From Clostridium_AD sp050717515 (GTDB lineage: Bacteria; Bacillota; Clostridia; Clostridiales; Clostridiaceae): DNA of 64,000 bases. The position numbers and the translations under genes are program-made. Positions within the stretch are counted from its first letter, which is position 1, and each line of letters starts with the position of its first letter. Of the stretch, positions 18,266 to 27,560 are shown piece by piece. The notes beneath the pieces were generated by a model. That model worked only from the letters and a program-made list of their open reading frames with translations. It had not been told where the DNA came from and made no database searches. The stretch lies in NCBI RefSeq assembly GCF_050717515.1, contig NZ_JBOITL010000025.1, forward strand, positions 1 through 64,000, in the 5' to 3' direction.

Positions 18266-19339
18266 GTGGGTATTTTTAGAGATGAAATGACGTCTATTGA
18301 GAGAAGAGAAGCTTATTTTAGAGGAGAAGAAGTAGACAGGTTACCTTGTGCTATTATGTTTGAAGAAACAGCAGCAGTATACGCAGGTATAAATGTTAAA
18401 GAATATTATTTTGACTCTGATAAAATGCTTCAAGCTGAAAAATTTATAGTAAGAGAATTTGGAGCAGAAAGCTGTGGAATTAATGTAACCTTAAGGGGAA
18501 TGGCTGAAGCCCTTGGAAGTAATATAGGCTATAGCGCTACAAGAGCTTCCTTTTTAATAGATCCTGTTTTAAAAGATTATAAAATGTTAGATAATATGGA
18601 TATTGTAAACCCTTATAAAGATGGTAGACTTCCAATAATATTAGAGGCATTGGGTAAGATAAAAAAGGAATTAGGCAATGAGGCAAGTGTAGGAAGTGGA
18701 GTATCAGGGCCTATTAGCGCAGCTGCCTTAGTTAGAGGCACAGAGAATCTTATGAGAGATTTTCTACAAAACAAAGAAGGCTTACATAAGCTATTAGAAT
18801 TTATAACAGAGTGTAACTTAGCCTATGTTCGCGCAGTCTATATGGAACATGGATTAGTCTGTGGCATAGGGGATCCAGTATCTTGTGGAAATTTACTAAG
18901 CCCTAAGCTGTTTAATGAATTTTCAAAGCCATATCTTAAAAAAACTATAGATGGAATATATAAGATAACAGGTAAAAAGCCATCACTTCATATATGTGGA
19001 AAAACAAAAGGAATTTGGAGTGAATTACGTGATCTAAATATATCGGCTTTTAGTGTTGATAATTGTGAAGATATAGAAGAAGTGAAAAATATACTAGGGA
19101 ATAAGATGTGTATAATTGGAAATATTGATCCTGTTTCTGTTATAAGAAATGGAACAGTTGAGGATGTGTATAGAGAAGTTAAAAACTGTATACAAAAGGG
19201 AGCAGATAGTCCAAAAGGGTATATAATTGGAACAGGATGTGATATTCCTAGCGGCGCTCCAATTGAAAATATAAAAGCAGTTATAGAGGCAACTAAAAAA
19301 TATAGTGGTAGAGTTTCTATTGGGAAAAGAAATAAATAG
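18266..19339 (+). CDS. Uroporphyrinogen-decarboxylase-fold methyltransferase (MtaA/MtbA-like)
   Basis: A 357-residue protein of the UroD superfamily, in the branch of zinc-dependent methylcobamide:coenzyme M-type methyltransferases (MtaA, MtbA, CmuA). The likely zinc ligands are His and Cys in LHICGKT and the late Cys in GTGCDIP. It lacks the N-terminal Arg pattern of true haem-pathway UroD as far as I can see. A clostridial role would be methyl transfer from a corrinoid protein. No corrinoid protein or MtaB-like gene is adjacent. The start is GTG at 18266 after agggaagg. An ATG at 18287 is the alternative. Confidence 0.8.
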   Translation: MGIFRDEMTSIERREAYFRGEEVDRLPCAIMFEETAAVYAGINVKEYYFDSDKMLQAEKFIVREFGAESCGINVTLRGMAEALGSNIGYSATRASFLIDPVLKDYKMLDNMDIVNPYKDGRLPIILEALGKIKKELGNEASVGSGVSGPISAAALVRGTENLMRDFLQNKEGLHKLLEFITECNLAYVRAVYMEHGLVCGIGDPVSCGNLLSPKLFNEFSKPYLKKTIDGIYKITGKKPSLHICGKTKGIWSELRDLNISAFSVDNCEDIEEVKNILGNKMCIIGNIDPVSVIRNGTVEDVYREVKNCIQKGADSPKGYIIGTGCDIPSGAPIENIKAVIEATKKYSGRVSIGKRNK

Positions 19340-19397
19340 GACTTTGAAATACTTATAATTTATAGAAAAATATACAACAAATTCCTATAGTGTTGTA

Positions 19398-19448
19398 TAA
19401 TAGAGTCTAGCATAAATATTGTTAATATATTTATGCTAGACTCTATTA
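19398..19448. terminator. Long hairpin after the methyltransferase
   Basis: A perfect 21-bp stem (19398-19418 with 19428-19448) around a 9-base loop. Its T-run is weak, but the position directly behind the gene suggests termination or mRNA stabilisation. Confidence 0.7.
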
Positions 19449-19475
19449 TTATGATACGGGGGATGGCGAAATAAA

Positions 19476-20501
19476 ATGAAAAACATTTATAAAATAGCAA
19501 TTAGTATTATTACAGTAATATGCGTTATATTTACACCGGCAAATTTTGCTTTTGCATCAACGAAAACAAGTACTATACCTAAAAATATATATAAGTATGT
19601 AGCACTAGGGGATTCTATAGGTTTTGGTATGAGTGCATCAGAGGGAAAGGATTATGTTAGTTTATTTGGTGATTATTTAAAGTCGCAACCTGGAAATTCT
19701 AAAATCCAAATTTACAATTTGGCAAAACCTGGGGATACAACTGAGGACTTACTTAATAAATTGAAAAATAATGTTTCTATGAAGGATACTCTTAAGGATG
19801 CAACTGTGATAACTATAAGTATTGGTGGAAACAATTTATTGTCCACTGTTATTCAAGAAGTTTCAAGGGCTTTTGCTGTGAATTCTAATAATAATCCCAA
19901 TTTTATGAATGAGATAGCAGCTGCAATTACCTCAAATCCTAAAAAAGATGCCATAATAGAAGGGCTAACTAAATCGCGAAAATTACCAATAGCTTTAGCA
20001 GAAGGAGTAGTACAATTTGTTAAACAATGGGATGATATAATCAAATCAATAAATACACTTGCACCTAAAGCAAAAGTTTATGTTACAACTATATATAATC
20101 CATTTAATTCGCAGGATTCTTTACATGATTTTTTTGAAAAATATATAAAGGTTATAAATGGAATAATGGAAGTAGGTTCAATTCCAGGCAGCTATAAGGT
20201 CGTGGATAGTTATAAGGTATTTAAGGATTATAATGGGACAGACCCCTTAGTTAATTTTAATGTAGCTAAAGGGAAATTAGACCCACATCCTACAGATAAG
20301 GGTCACAGCGTAATTTTCCAAGCACATATTGATAGGAGTGCACTACTTGAAACAACCATTGCATCATTTGCTGTTAATAAGGCGGAAAGAAGCAAATCTC
20401 AGAGAGATATTCTGTTTGCAAAAGTGTTAGTGTCACAACTACCACCAGTTACAATGAAGTCTGAATTTGAAAAGAGAATAGAATTTCTATCTAGAATTTA
20501 A
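19476..20501 (+). CDS. Secreted SGNH/GDSL-family hydrolase
   Basis: A 341-residue protein with a signal peptide (IAISIITVICVIFTPANFAFA) and an SGNH hydrolase domain. Block I is GDSIGFG (nucleophile Ser), the Gly region is LAKPGDTTEDLL, block III is SIGGNNLL (Asn), and block V is DPHPTDKGHSVI (Asp and His). These enzymes hydrolyse esters of lipids, polysaccharides or acetylated cell-wall glycans outside the cell. The C-terminal 50 residues are basic and helical. It lies next to a polysaccharide flippase, but a terminator separates them. Confidence 0.87.
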   Translation: MKNIYKIAISIITVICVIFTPANFAFASTKTSTIPKNIYKYVALGDSIGFGMSASEGKDYVSLFGDYLKSQPGNSKIQIYNLAKPGDTTEDLLNKLKNNVSMKDTLKDATVITISIGGNNLLSTVIQEVSRAFAVNSNNNPNFMNEIAAAITSNPKKDAIIEGLTKSRKLPIALAEGVVQFVKQWDDIIKSINTLAPKAKVYVTTIYNPFNSQDSLHDFFEKYIKVINGIMEVGSIPGSYKVVDSYKVFKDYNGTDPLVNFNVAKGKLDPHPTDKGHSVIFQAHIDRSALLETTIASFAVNKAERSKSQRDILFAKVLVSQLPPVTMKSEFEKRIEFLSRI

Positions 20502-20525
20502 TTAAAGTCTTAATAGGTATAATTA

Positions 20526-20567
20526 ACACTGCATATGAATCGTTGTCCATATGCAGCGTTTTTATAT
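20526..20567 (+). terminator. Terminator after the SGNH hydrolase
   Basis: Stem aacactgcatatg / catatgcagcgtt with one mismatch and a following T-rich run. Confidence 0.78.
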
Positions 20568-20642
20568 TTTCTAGGGATTAAGACATCCTAAGAAACAACT
20601 AATTAACATGATAGAAAATATAATAAATAGGAGAATATAGTT

Positions 20643-22091
20643 ATGAAAAAAAGCAAACTTATTAAAAATTCTGTAATATATACTATTGGAGATTTATTGC
20701 CAAAAGTAATTTCAGTTTTTATGATTCCAATATATACAAATCCGGCTATCTTAAGTATTAGCCAAAAGGGAATAGTAGATCTTATAATGCCTGTTGGATC
20801 TATATTTACTACTTTCTATTTATTGGGATTAGATGCAGCACTAAGTAGATTTTATTATAGTGATAAAGATGAAGAAAAGAGAAAAGTACTTATTAGTACT
20901 TTATGGATATTTTTATTTGCATATACTTTGATATTAAGTGTTTGTTTAATTATATTTGGAAGAGGATTAAGTAAGTTAGTATTTAAGAATGTACCCTTTG
21001 ACCCATTCTTTAAATTAATGATTGTAAATTGTTTTTTTTCTACTTTTTCTGTAATGCCATTAACTCTTTTTAGAATGAAAGAACAAGCATTTAAATTTGG
21101 TATTTGCAACATATTAACCACAGTTTTAAATGTAAGCTTTTTTATTTATTTTGTAGTTTTTTTAAAACAAGGAGCAACAGGAAATATAAAGGGATATATT
21201 CTGTGTAATTTTGTATTTGCAATATTATATTTGGTATTAACATTTAAGGATTTAAAATGTAAATTTTCCGTTCCTATTTTAAAAGAAAGCTTAAAGTATG
21301 GTATTCCCCTTATTCCACATGCTATTGGCGGATGGGTTCTTAATGTTTCGGATAGGTGGTTTATTGATAGATACAGAGACCTTAAACAGGTAGCTATTTA
21401 TGGATTAGCATATCAAATAGGTTCATTATTAGATTTTTTAGTTGGAGCCTTAAATAAGGCTTATGTTCCATTTTTCTTTAAAACCATAGATGAGAATGAA
21501 AATGCTAAAACGATATTCGAGGATATATTAAAATATTATTCAGTACTGATTCTTTCATTAGGATTAGGCATTGCTATGTTTTCCAAAGAAGTAATTATAC
21601 TATTGGCTCGCGGTAAGGTTTACATGGTAGCATATAAGATAATACCTATAATTATATTAGTTTCAGTTGTTCATGGATACTATTTTATGAGTGTAAATAG
21701 TATATTTTATGCTAAAAAGACTAAATTTTTAGCAACAGTAACGGCTATATCAGCAGTTATTAATATAGTACTTAACTTTATATTTGTTCCTAAGTATGGG
21801 ATGTATGCAGCAGCATATACAACGCTAGTAGCATACTTATTTTCTTCTATAGCCACATATATTGTTGCACAAAAATGCTATTATATAAAATGGCATTGGA
21901 AGGTTATTATTATGAATATGGCAATATGTTTGGGTACTTATCTTATAAGTATGATAGGGTTTGGTAATGTATTTATCAATATAATTTATAAAACAGTTAT
22001 ATATGTAGGATATATTTCAGTGCTATTTATGTTTAAGATACTTTCTTTTGATAAGTTTTTATATTATAAAAGCAAGATTTTAAAAAGATAA
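20643..22091 (+). CDS. Polysaccharide/lipid-linked oligosaccharide flippase (Wzx-like)
   Basis: A 482-residue membrane protein with about 12-14 hydrophobic segments. The N terminus (NSVIYTIGDLLPKVISVFMIP) is typical of polysaccharide biosynthesis export proteins of the MOP superfamily, which flip undecaprenyl-linked glycans across the membrane. No glycosyltransferase genes are adjacent, so the glycan is unknown. An aggagaatat site precedes the ATG. Confidence 0.88.
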   Translation: MKKSKLIKNSVIYTIGDLLPKVISVFMIPIYTNPAILSISQKGIVDLIMPVGSIFTTFYLLGLDAALSRFYYSDKDEEKRKVLISTLWIFLFAYTLILSVCLIIFGRGLSKLVFKNVPFDPFFKLMIVNCFFSTFSVMPLTLFRMKEQAFKFGICNILTTVLNVSFFIYFVVFLKQGATGNIKGYILCNFVFAILYLVLTFKDLKCKFSVPILKESLKYGIPLIPHAIGGWVLNVSDRWFIDRYRDLKQVAIYGLAYQIGSLLDFLVGALNKAYVPFFFKTIDENENAKTIFEDILKYYSVLILSLGLGIAMFSKEVIILLARGKVYMVAYKIIPIIILVSVVHGYYFMSVNSIFYAKKTKFLATVTAISAVINIVLNFIFVPKYGMYAAAYTTLVAYLFSSIATYIVAQKCYYIKWHWKVIIMNMAICLGTYLISMIGFGNVFINIIYKTVIYVGYISVLFMFKILSFDKFLYYKSKILKR

Positions 22092-22110
22092 AGAGTGGAT
22101 TTTTTCTTTT

Positions 22111-22848
22111 TTATTCTCTCTTCACTTTAGCTTTGTCTATTAACTTTTTAAAAATTTTAAGCATAACGGGATGATCTTTTGCCATCATCTCTGGATGCCA
22201 TTGAACGCCTAATATAAATCCGCCTCCTTCTTTTTCAATTGCTTCTATAACACCATCCTTTGAAATAGCGGATATTTTATAGCCAGGTGCTACTTCTTTA
22301 ATAGCTAGGTGATGAAAACTATTAGTCATAACTGTATCACCAAGTATTTCATGTAATTTTGTGCCTTCTAATATTTGCACAGTATGTGTGGCCACACTTG
22401 GTAATGAGCCTTGATTATGTTTTATAAAGCACCCATCAATATAAGATAAATCTTGATGTAAACTTCCGCCACCGGCTACGTTCAAAATTTGTTCGCCTCT
22501 ACATATACCTAAAATAGGCTTGTTCATTTCCAGGGCAATTTTAACTAGCTTTATATCAAAAGTATCTCTTTTAGGAAGAATTCCACCTAAATTTTGGATG
22601 GGTTCTTCCCCATAAAGCAAGGGATTTACATCATGACCACCAGAAAGTATTAATGCATCAATGACCTCAATTTGGCTTATTAATACGTTTTCATCATATA
22701 CCATGGGAATAATAAATGGAGTTCCACCAGCATTAGCTACTGACTGAACATAATCGTCATTAACATATGATCTCTCATAGCCAGGAAAATTTCCGCCTTG
22801 ATCTATTATCAGACTACCTGAAATTCCTATTATTGGTTTTTTACTCAT
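22111..22848 (-). CDS. Class I glutamine amidotransferase, PuuD-like gamma-glutamyl hydrolase
   Basis: A 245-residue peptidase C26 enzyme. The nucleophile Cys lies in PILGICRGEQ, and the His and Glu in QWHPEM complete the triad. Also present are ILSGGHDVNPLLYGEEP and ATHTVQI. The family removes glutamate from gamma-glutamyl compounds such as gamma-glutamyl-GABA. The ATG at 22848 follows aggaggcaac. The frame extends 20 codons upstream without support. It is convergent to the flippase gene with only 19 bases between. Confidence 0.86.
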   Translation of the reverse strand: MSKKPIIGISGSLIIDQGGNFPGYERSYVNDDYVQSVANAGGTPFIIPMVYDENVLISQIEVIDALILSGGHDVNPLLYGEEPIQNLGGILPKRDTFDIKLVKIALEMNKPILGICRGEQILNVAGGGSLHQDLSYIDGCFIKHNQGSLPSVATHTVQILEGTKLHEILGDTVMTNSFHHLAIKEVAPGYKISAISKDGVIEAIEKEGGGFILGVQWHPEMMAKDHPVMLKIFKKLIDKAKVKRE

Positions 22849-22889
22849 AATGTTGCCTCCTAGAAAATATAGTTTATTGTTATGTTTTA

Positions 22890-23003
22890 ATGGGGTTTCA
22901 TCCTCCAAAGATGCTTAAAGACGGGGATGTAGCGGAATGCTATGTGAAAAATATAGGGACTATTGCAATTACAGTTTCTACGTCTAAAAATCAAGCAAAA
23001 TGA
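22890..23003 (+). pseudogene. C-terminal remnant of a fumarylacetoacetate hydrolase-family gene
   Basis: Thirty-seven codons read MGFHPPKMLKDGDVAECYV, then KNIGTIAITV, then a stop. This matches the conserved end of FAH-family hydrolases (G-x-x-x-P-P-x-x-L-K-x-G-D-V-x-E ... I-G-x-L). The catalytic part is missing. It overlaps the upstream end of the amidotransferase on the other strand, so the deletion probably joined the two regions. Confidence 0.6.
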
Positions 23004-23014
23004 TAAAAGGTATT

Positions 23015-23055
23015 TAATATATAATAGGGACTGAATCAGTCCCTATTATATATTA
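23015..23055. terminator. Terminator at the 3' end of the YARHG gene
   Basis: A 20-bp near-perfect palindrome (23015-23034 with 23036-23055) with A/T-rich arms on both strands. A shorter related hairpin (tagggacta / tagtccct) occurs at about 58543-58571. Confidence 0.75.
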
Positions 23056-23062
23056 ATGGTAG

Positions 23063-23740
23063 TTATTTTTCGTATTTTGAAATTAATTGGATATTATACA
23101 TTTCTATATCGGTTAATTCTCCATCAGAGCCTTGAAAGCTAGGATTTGGTTTATACCAAGATTTTTTTCCGAAATAACTCTTAAATTGTTCAGCTTTAAA
23201 TACAAACCCATGTCTAGCAAAGATTTCATTTCTAGCTAAAGGTAAGTTTTCTTTCATTAATTTAGAAACATCGGATTCTATTAGCTTTTCACTTGCACTT
23301 TTAGGAAAGATATAATAATCTGGGGAATTGAGGTTACTTATATCAGTTTTATCTACAGATGCAGGAACAGCTGGTTTTATAGTAGTATCTTTTTTAGGGG
23401 TAGTTTCAGTAGGTGTAGCTTTATTTTTTGTGGGTGCCTTCTCCAATTTTTTAGAACTATCAGAGAAAAATTTTGAAAACGAAATGTAATAGCTGCCAAA
23501 ACCTACAGATAAAAGGAGTATTAAAATTCCAAGTATAATAAAACCTTTGGGCTTAGTGTGTTTAGTATTACTTTTTTTTGAATTAGTTTGTTTAGTATTA
23601 ATTTCTTTTGAAGTAGTATTTAAATCTAAAGTCGATTTTTTTTCAGCAGGTACTAAATTATTAAATATATTTTTACTTCCACATTTTCTGCAAAAACTAG
23701 TGCCATCTTCTAATTCATAACCACATTTAGAACAATACAT
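23063..23740 (-). CDS. Zinc-ribbon membrane protein with C-terminal YARHG domain
   Basis: A 225-residue protein with three parts. An N-terminal zinc ribbon (C3-K-C6 and C17-K-C20) is followed by a Lys/Thr-rich linker with one membrane helix (GFIILGILILLLSVGFGSYYI). The exported C terminus carries the YARHG domain (LARNEIFARHGFVF, SYFGKKSWYKP). YARHG is an extracellular domain of unknown function often attached to Firmicute membrane proteins. The ribbon is predicted to stay inside the cell. A gagacgat site precedes the ATG. It is monocistronic. Confidence 0.82.
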   Translation of the reverse strand: MYCSKCGYELEDGTSFCRKCGSKNIFNNLVPAEKKSTLDLNTTSKEINTKQTNSKKSNTKHTKPKGFIILGILILLLSVGFGSYYISFSKFFSDSSKKLEKAPTKNKATPTETTPKKDTTIKPAVPASVDKTDISNLNSPDYYIFPKSASEKLIESDVSKLMKENLPLARNEIFARHGFVFKAEQFKSYFGKKSWYKPNPSFQGSDGELTDIEMYNIQLISKYEK

Positions 23741-23964
23741 AAATTATCGTCTCCTTACTAAGCTGTATATAACTAGTATACTAAAACAAAGGTAGGTTTT
23801 AAAGGTTATAATACAGAAAAATTATCAATTCATAATAAGTTTATATTGTAAACCAAGTAAGGTTCATTGGAGTGGCGTGAGTGTTGGTTAGAAATAGGAG
23901 GAAATTGAAATATAGGGAATATTGTATAAATTCAATCTATTTGCAATGATTTTGTAATAAACAA

Positions 23965-23993
23965 TTGAAAATATGCGATATAAGTGGTAATAT
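23965..23993 (+). promoter_or_regulatory. Promoter upstream of the GGDEF/HD-GYP gene
   Basis: TTGAAA (23965-23970), 17-base spacer, TAATAT (23988-23993), about 80 bases ahead of the start codon. The remaining bases back to 23741 hold nothing else recognisable. Confidence 0.6.
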
Positions 23994-24071
23994 ATAGTAA
24001 TAAAGTGTTCTGTTATTATGAAAATTATTACTATAATAAAAAAAATAAAATATAGGGTTAGTGAGGTGAAC

Positions 24072-26387
24072 ATGATTAAAAGTAAAAGGAAATATTACTT
24101 TATCGCTATATTATTTGCAGCGTTTTTCATTATAGGTACCTGTGAAACATATGCTAATTCTGAGAACACTAAGAGTATAAGTGTTGTAATGGATGATAAT
24201 TATCCACCTTATTGTTTTCGAGATAGTTACGGAAATTTGCAAGGCATAACTATTGACCAATGGAAACTTTTCCAGGTCAAAACAGGAATAAAACCTGTAA
24301 TCACTGGTATGGAATGGAGTAAAGCATACGCAGCTATGAAAAATAGTGAATTTGATGTAATTGACACAATTTCTTATAATGTGGAAAGAGAAAAAATATT
24401 TGATTATACGGAGCCTTATGCAGTAATTGATGTTCCAATTTTTTCTCAAAAGAATATTTCGGGAATTACTAATGTAGAGTCTTTAAAAGGCTTTACTGTA
24501 GGAGCAAAAAAAGGTGATAATAGTATCGACATTCTTAAGAAAAATGGAATTACAAACATAATAGAATATAATAGTTCAGAGGATATTGTTAAAGCTGCTA
24601 AGGAACAAAAACTTGTAATATTTGTTTTAGGTAAATCTCCAGGACTTTATTATTTATATAAAATGCAAATCCAGGATAATTTTAATTATTCAAAGTCATT
24701 ATATACAAGCAAATTTTATAGGGCAGTAAAAAAAGGGGATACAAATATCCTAGGGGTTATAAATGAAGGATTTTCTAAGATATCAAAAGCTGAATATGAG
24801 TCAATTGATAAAAAATGGTTTGGGAAAACCAAGCGGAACTTTTATAAGAGTAAGTTTTTTAAGAGTAAGTTTTTTAAGTTTAGTGTATTTGGAATAATAG
24901 GCATTACTTTATTTGTATTGCTACTTATTGTTTGGAATAGGTCATTACATAGCAAGGTTAAACAGAAGACAAAAGAATTATATGATTCCATTGAAGAACT
25001 ACAAAATAGTGAGTCAAGAAGCAGAGCACTTTTAGAAGCCATTCCAGATATGTTTATTTTGGTTAATAAGTATGGCAAAATCATCGATTATCATTCAATG
25101 GAAGAGAAAATCAAATGTTTTAATAAGGAAAATTATATAAATAAAAATGTTTATGATATATTGCCTATTGAGATATCTAAACAAATTACATTTTTAATTA
25201 ATCAGGACTGTATAATAGAAAAAGTTCAGACAATTGAATATTGTTTAAATATAGAAGATGGTAGGAGAGATTTTGAAGCTCGATTGGTAGCGAGTGGAAA
25301 AAATACTGTGTTAGGTATTATTAGGGATATAACAAAGCGAAAACAAATGGAACAAAAGTTAGAATCTTTAGGGTACCAAGATCAATTAACAGGATTATAT
25401 AACAGAAGGTTTTTTGAAGAACAGGTAGCACTATTAGATTTGGAAGAGAACTTACCTTTAACTATTGTTATGGCGGATGTAAATGGCTTAAAGCTTGTCA
25501 ATGATTCATTTGGACATGCTGTCGGAGATGATTTGCTTAAGGTGGTTGCTAAAGTTATTTTAAAGGGGTGCAGAGCTTTTGACATTGTTGCTAGACTTGG
25601 AGGAGATGAGTTTGTCATTCTGCTATGTAAAACAGATATTTATGAAACTGAGCAAATCATTAAGAATATACAGATAATCGCCCAAGAGGAAAAAGTAGGG
25701 TCTGTTGATATATCGATTTCTTTTGGATATGAAACAAAGAATAGTATAAGTGAAAAAACTCAAGAAATTTTCAAAAAAGCTGAAGACCATATGTATAAAA
25801 GAAAGATATTTGAAGGCCCTAGTATGCGGGGGAGAACAATAAACACTATTATTAAGACCCTTCATGAAAAAAATAAAAGGGAGGAGCAACATTCCCATAG
25901 AGTTTCCTCATTATGTGAAAGTATGGGTAGAGCTATTGGGCTAAATGAAGTAGGAATTCATGAACTCAAAACCGTTGGCTTGCTTCATGACATAGGGAAA
26001 ATAGCTATAGATGAAAATATACTTAATAAGCCTGGTAAGCTTGATGAGAGTGAAAGAGATGAAATTGAGCGTCACCCTGAAATAGGATATAGAATACTTA
26101 GCACAGTGAACGATATGTCTGAAATGGCTGAATATATATTAGCTCATCATGAAAAGTGGGATGGTAGTGGATATCCTAAAGGTCTAAAGGGTGAAGAAAT
26201 ACCACTTCAATCAAGAATAATAGCTATAGCGGATTCTTATGATGCAATGACTAGTGAAAGAAGTTACCGAAGTGCCTTATCGGAAGAAATTGCAATTGCT
26301 GAATTACAAAAATATGCAGGTATTCAATTTGATGAAGAACTTATAGTGGTGTTTATAGAAAAAGTGTTAGGCAAGTCCACTGATTAG
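24072..26387 (+). CDS. Sensor protein: solute-binding domain, PAS, GGDEF and HD-GYP
   Basis: A 771-residue multidomain protein. From the N terminus it has a signal/membrane segment and an extracytoplasmic SBP_bac_3-type domain (about 30-260: MDDNYPPYCFRDSYGNLQG). A membrane helix (about 270-295) is followed by a PAS domain (about 320-430) and GGDEF (about 440-590, motif LGGDEFVIL intact). It ends in HD-GYP (about 595-765: HDIGK and HHEKWDGSGYPKG). It could both make and break down c-di-GMP in response to an amino acid or similar ligand. The ATG at 24072 follows gaggtgaac. The two 15-base direct repeats at 24845-24874 encode a duplicated KSKFF just before the membrane helix. Confidence 0.92.
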   Translation: MIKSKRKYYFIAILFAAFFIIGTCETYANSENTKSISVVMDDNYPPYCFRDSYGNLQGITIDQWKLFQVKTGIKPVITGMEWSKAYAAMKNSEFDVIDTISYNVEREKIFDYTEPYAVIDVPIFSQKNISGITNVESLKGFTVGAKKGDNSIDILKKNGITNIIEYNSSEDIVKAAKEQKLVIFVLGKSPGLYYLYKMQIQDNFNYSKSLYTSKFYRAVKKGDTNILGVINEGFSKISKAEYESIDKKWFGKTKRNFYKSKFFKSKFFKFSVFGIIGITLFVLLLIVWNRSLHSKVKQKTKELYDSIEELQNSESRSRALLEAIPDMFILVNKYGKIIDYHSMEEKIKCFNKENYINKNVYDILPIEISKQITFLINQDCIIEKVQTIEYCLNIEDGRRDFEARLVASGKNTVLGIIRDITKRKQMEQKLESLGYQDQLTGLYNRRFFEEQVALLDLEENLPLTIVMADVNGLKLVNDSFGHAVGDDLLKVVAKVILKGCRAFDIVARLGGDEFVILLCKTDIYETEQIIKNIQIIAQEEKVGSVDISISFGYETKNSISEKTQEIFKKAEDHMYKRKIFEGPSMRGRTINTIIKTLHEKNKREEQHSHRVSSLCESMGRAIGLNEVGIHELKTVGLLHDIGKIAIDENILNKPGKLDESERDEIERHPEIGYRILSTVNDMSEMAEYILAHHEKWDGSGYPKGLKGEEIPLQSRIIAIADSYDAMTSERSYRSALSEEIAIAELQKYAGIQFDEELIVVFIEKVLGKSTD

Positions 26388-26427
26388 TTTAGAGACATTT
26401 CAACAGCATAGGTGATGATTTAATTTA

Positions 26428-26457
26428 AAGTCTGTTTTTTAGCAGGCTTTTTTTATT
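26428..26457 (+). terminator. Terminator after the GGDEF/HD-GYP gene
   Basis: Short stem agtctg / caggct (one G-T pair) with a T-run of seven. Confidence 0.6.
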
Positions 26458-26487
26458 ATATAGAAAAGATTGTAAAATATATTGACT

Positions 26488-26516
26488 TTGTACTAAAGTA
26501 GTGCTAAGGTTATAGT
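26488..26516 (+). promoter_or_regulatory. Promoter with NrtR-type operator of the NAD salvage operon
   Basis: TTGTAC (26488-26493), a 17-base spacer and TATAGT (26511-26516). The palindrome actaaagtagt (26492-26502) overlaps the -35 box and spacer. A larger inverted pair, ctttgtacta and tagtacaaag, flanks the region. NrtR regulators bind such palindromes in front of NAD genes, so autoregulation of the operon is likely. Confidence 0.6.
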
Positions 26517-26585
26517 ATCAAAGTAGTACAAAGAAGATTAACTGTACATATTCATAAAAATAATAAATAAGAAAGGGAAATGATT

Positions 26586-27509
26586 ATGAGGAGTATGGAT
26601 ATAAAAAATAAAGATGGATTAACTGAAAAAGAGTTTTTAGATAGTTATATACCAGGCAATTATAAAAGTCCAGCGAACACTGTGGATATGTTGCTTTTTA
26701 CGGTAGATGATGTACCTATAAAAGGGAAAGACCCAGATAAAGCACTTAAATTGCTTTTAATAAAAAGAGCAGACCATCCATACATGGGATGCTATGCTAT
26801 TCCAGGAGGGTTTGTACATATTGATGAGGCCTTAAGCACTGCTTGCTTTAGAGAATTGAAAGAAGAAACTAATGTTGACAGCGTATATTTTGAACAGTTA
26901 AAAACTTTCGGTGATTTAGTAGAGCGAGATCCAAGAATGCGAGTTATTTCAATAGCTTATTTGGCCTTAGCTGATAAAAGTAATATTAAGCCAGTAGCTG
27001 GAGACGACGCTTCTTATGCACAATGGTTTACGGTAAGCAAAGATTTTATTACATCTAATAATTCAGGAATAGAGAGAGTTGATACCTATAATCTAACTTT
27101 TGTTTCTGATGATGGTGAGGTCAAGATAGGGTATCTTGTCACTGAGAGATTTATTAAAAATGGTATTATTTCAATTAAAGTACCTTCTTATGAGCTTTTA
27201 GGATGGAGTAAAGAGGAGCTTGCCTTTGATCATATTGATTTGGTATATTGCGGCATTGAAAGATTAAAAAATAAAATAGAGTATACACCAATAGCATTTA
27301 CTCTTTTACCTAAATATTTTACCTTAAGAGAAATTCAAAAGGTTTATGAAGCAATATTAAATGTAGAAAAACCATTTTCAAGAGCTAATTTTAGAAGAAA
27401 AATTAAAAAAATGGTAATAAAGACTGAAAAAGAAAAATTAACCTCAGGAAGACCTGCAATTTGCTATAGGTTTAATGAAAGCTGGGAACATAGCTTTTTT
27501 GACGAATAA
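26586..27509 (+). CDS. nrtR: NrtR-type Nudix-related regulator of NAD metabolism
   Basis: A 307-residue protein. The N-terminal Nudix-like domain keeps most of the Nudix box (GGFVHIDE ... RELKEETNV), with Asn in place of the last Gly. The C-terminal winged helix contains FTLREIQKVYEAILN and RANFRRKI. NrtR proteins repress NAD biosynthesis genes and release DNA when they bind ADP-ribose. The pncA and pncB genes directly downstream and the palindromic operator upstream support this. The ATG at 26586 sits 8 bases after aaaggg. An ATG at 26580 is less well placed. Confidence 0.87.
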   Translation: MRSMDIKNKDGLTEKEFLDSYIPGNYKSPANTVDMLLFTVDDVPIKGKDPDKALKLLLIKRADHPYMGCYAIPGGFVHIDEALSTACFRELKEETNVDSVYFEQLKTFGDLVERDPRMRVISIAYLALADKSNIKPVAGDDASYAQWFTVSKDFITSNNSGIERVDTYNLTFVSDDGEVKIGYLVTERFIKNGIISIKVPSYELLGWSKEELAFDHIDLVYCGIERLKNKIEYTPIAFTLLPKYFTLREIQKVYEAILNVEKPFSRANFRRKIKKMVIKTEKEKLTSGRPAICYRFNESWEHSFFDE

Positions 27510-27560
27510 TGGAAAATAAATTATATTAAATTAAATATAAAAATAGGGAGGGTGATTTAT

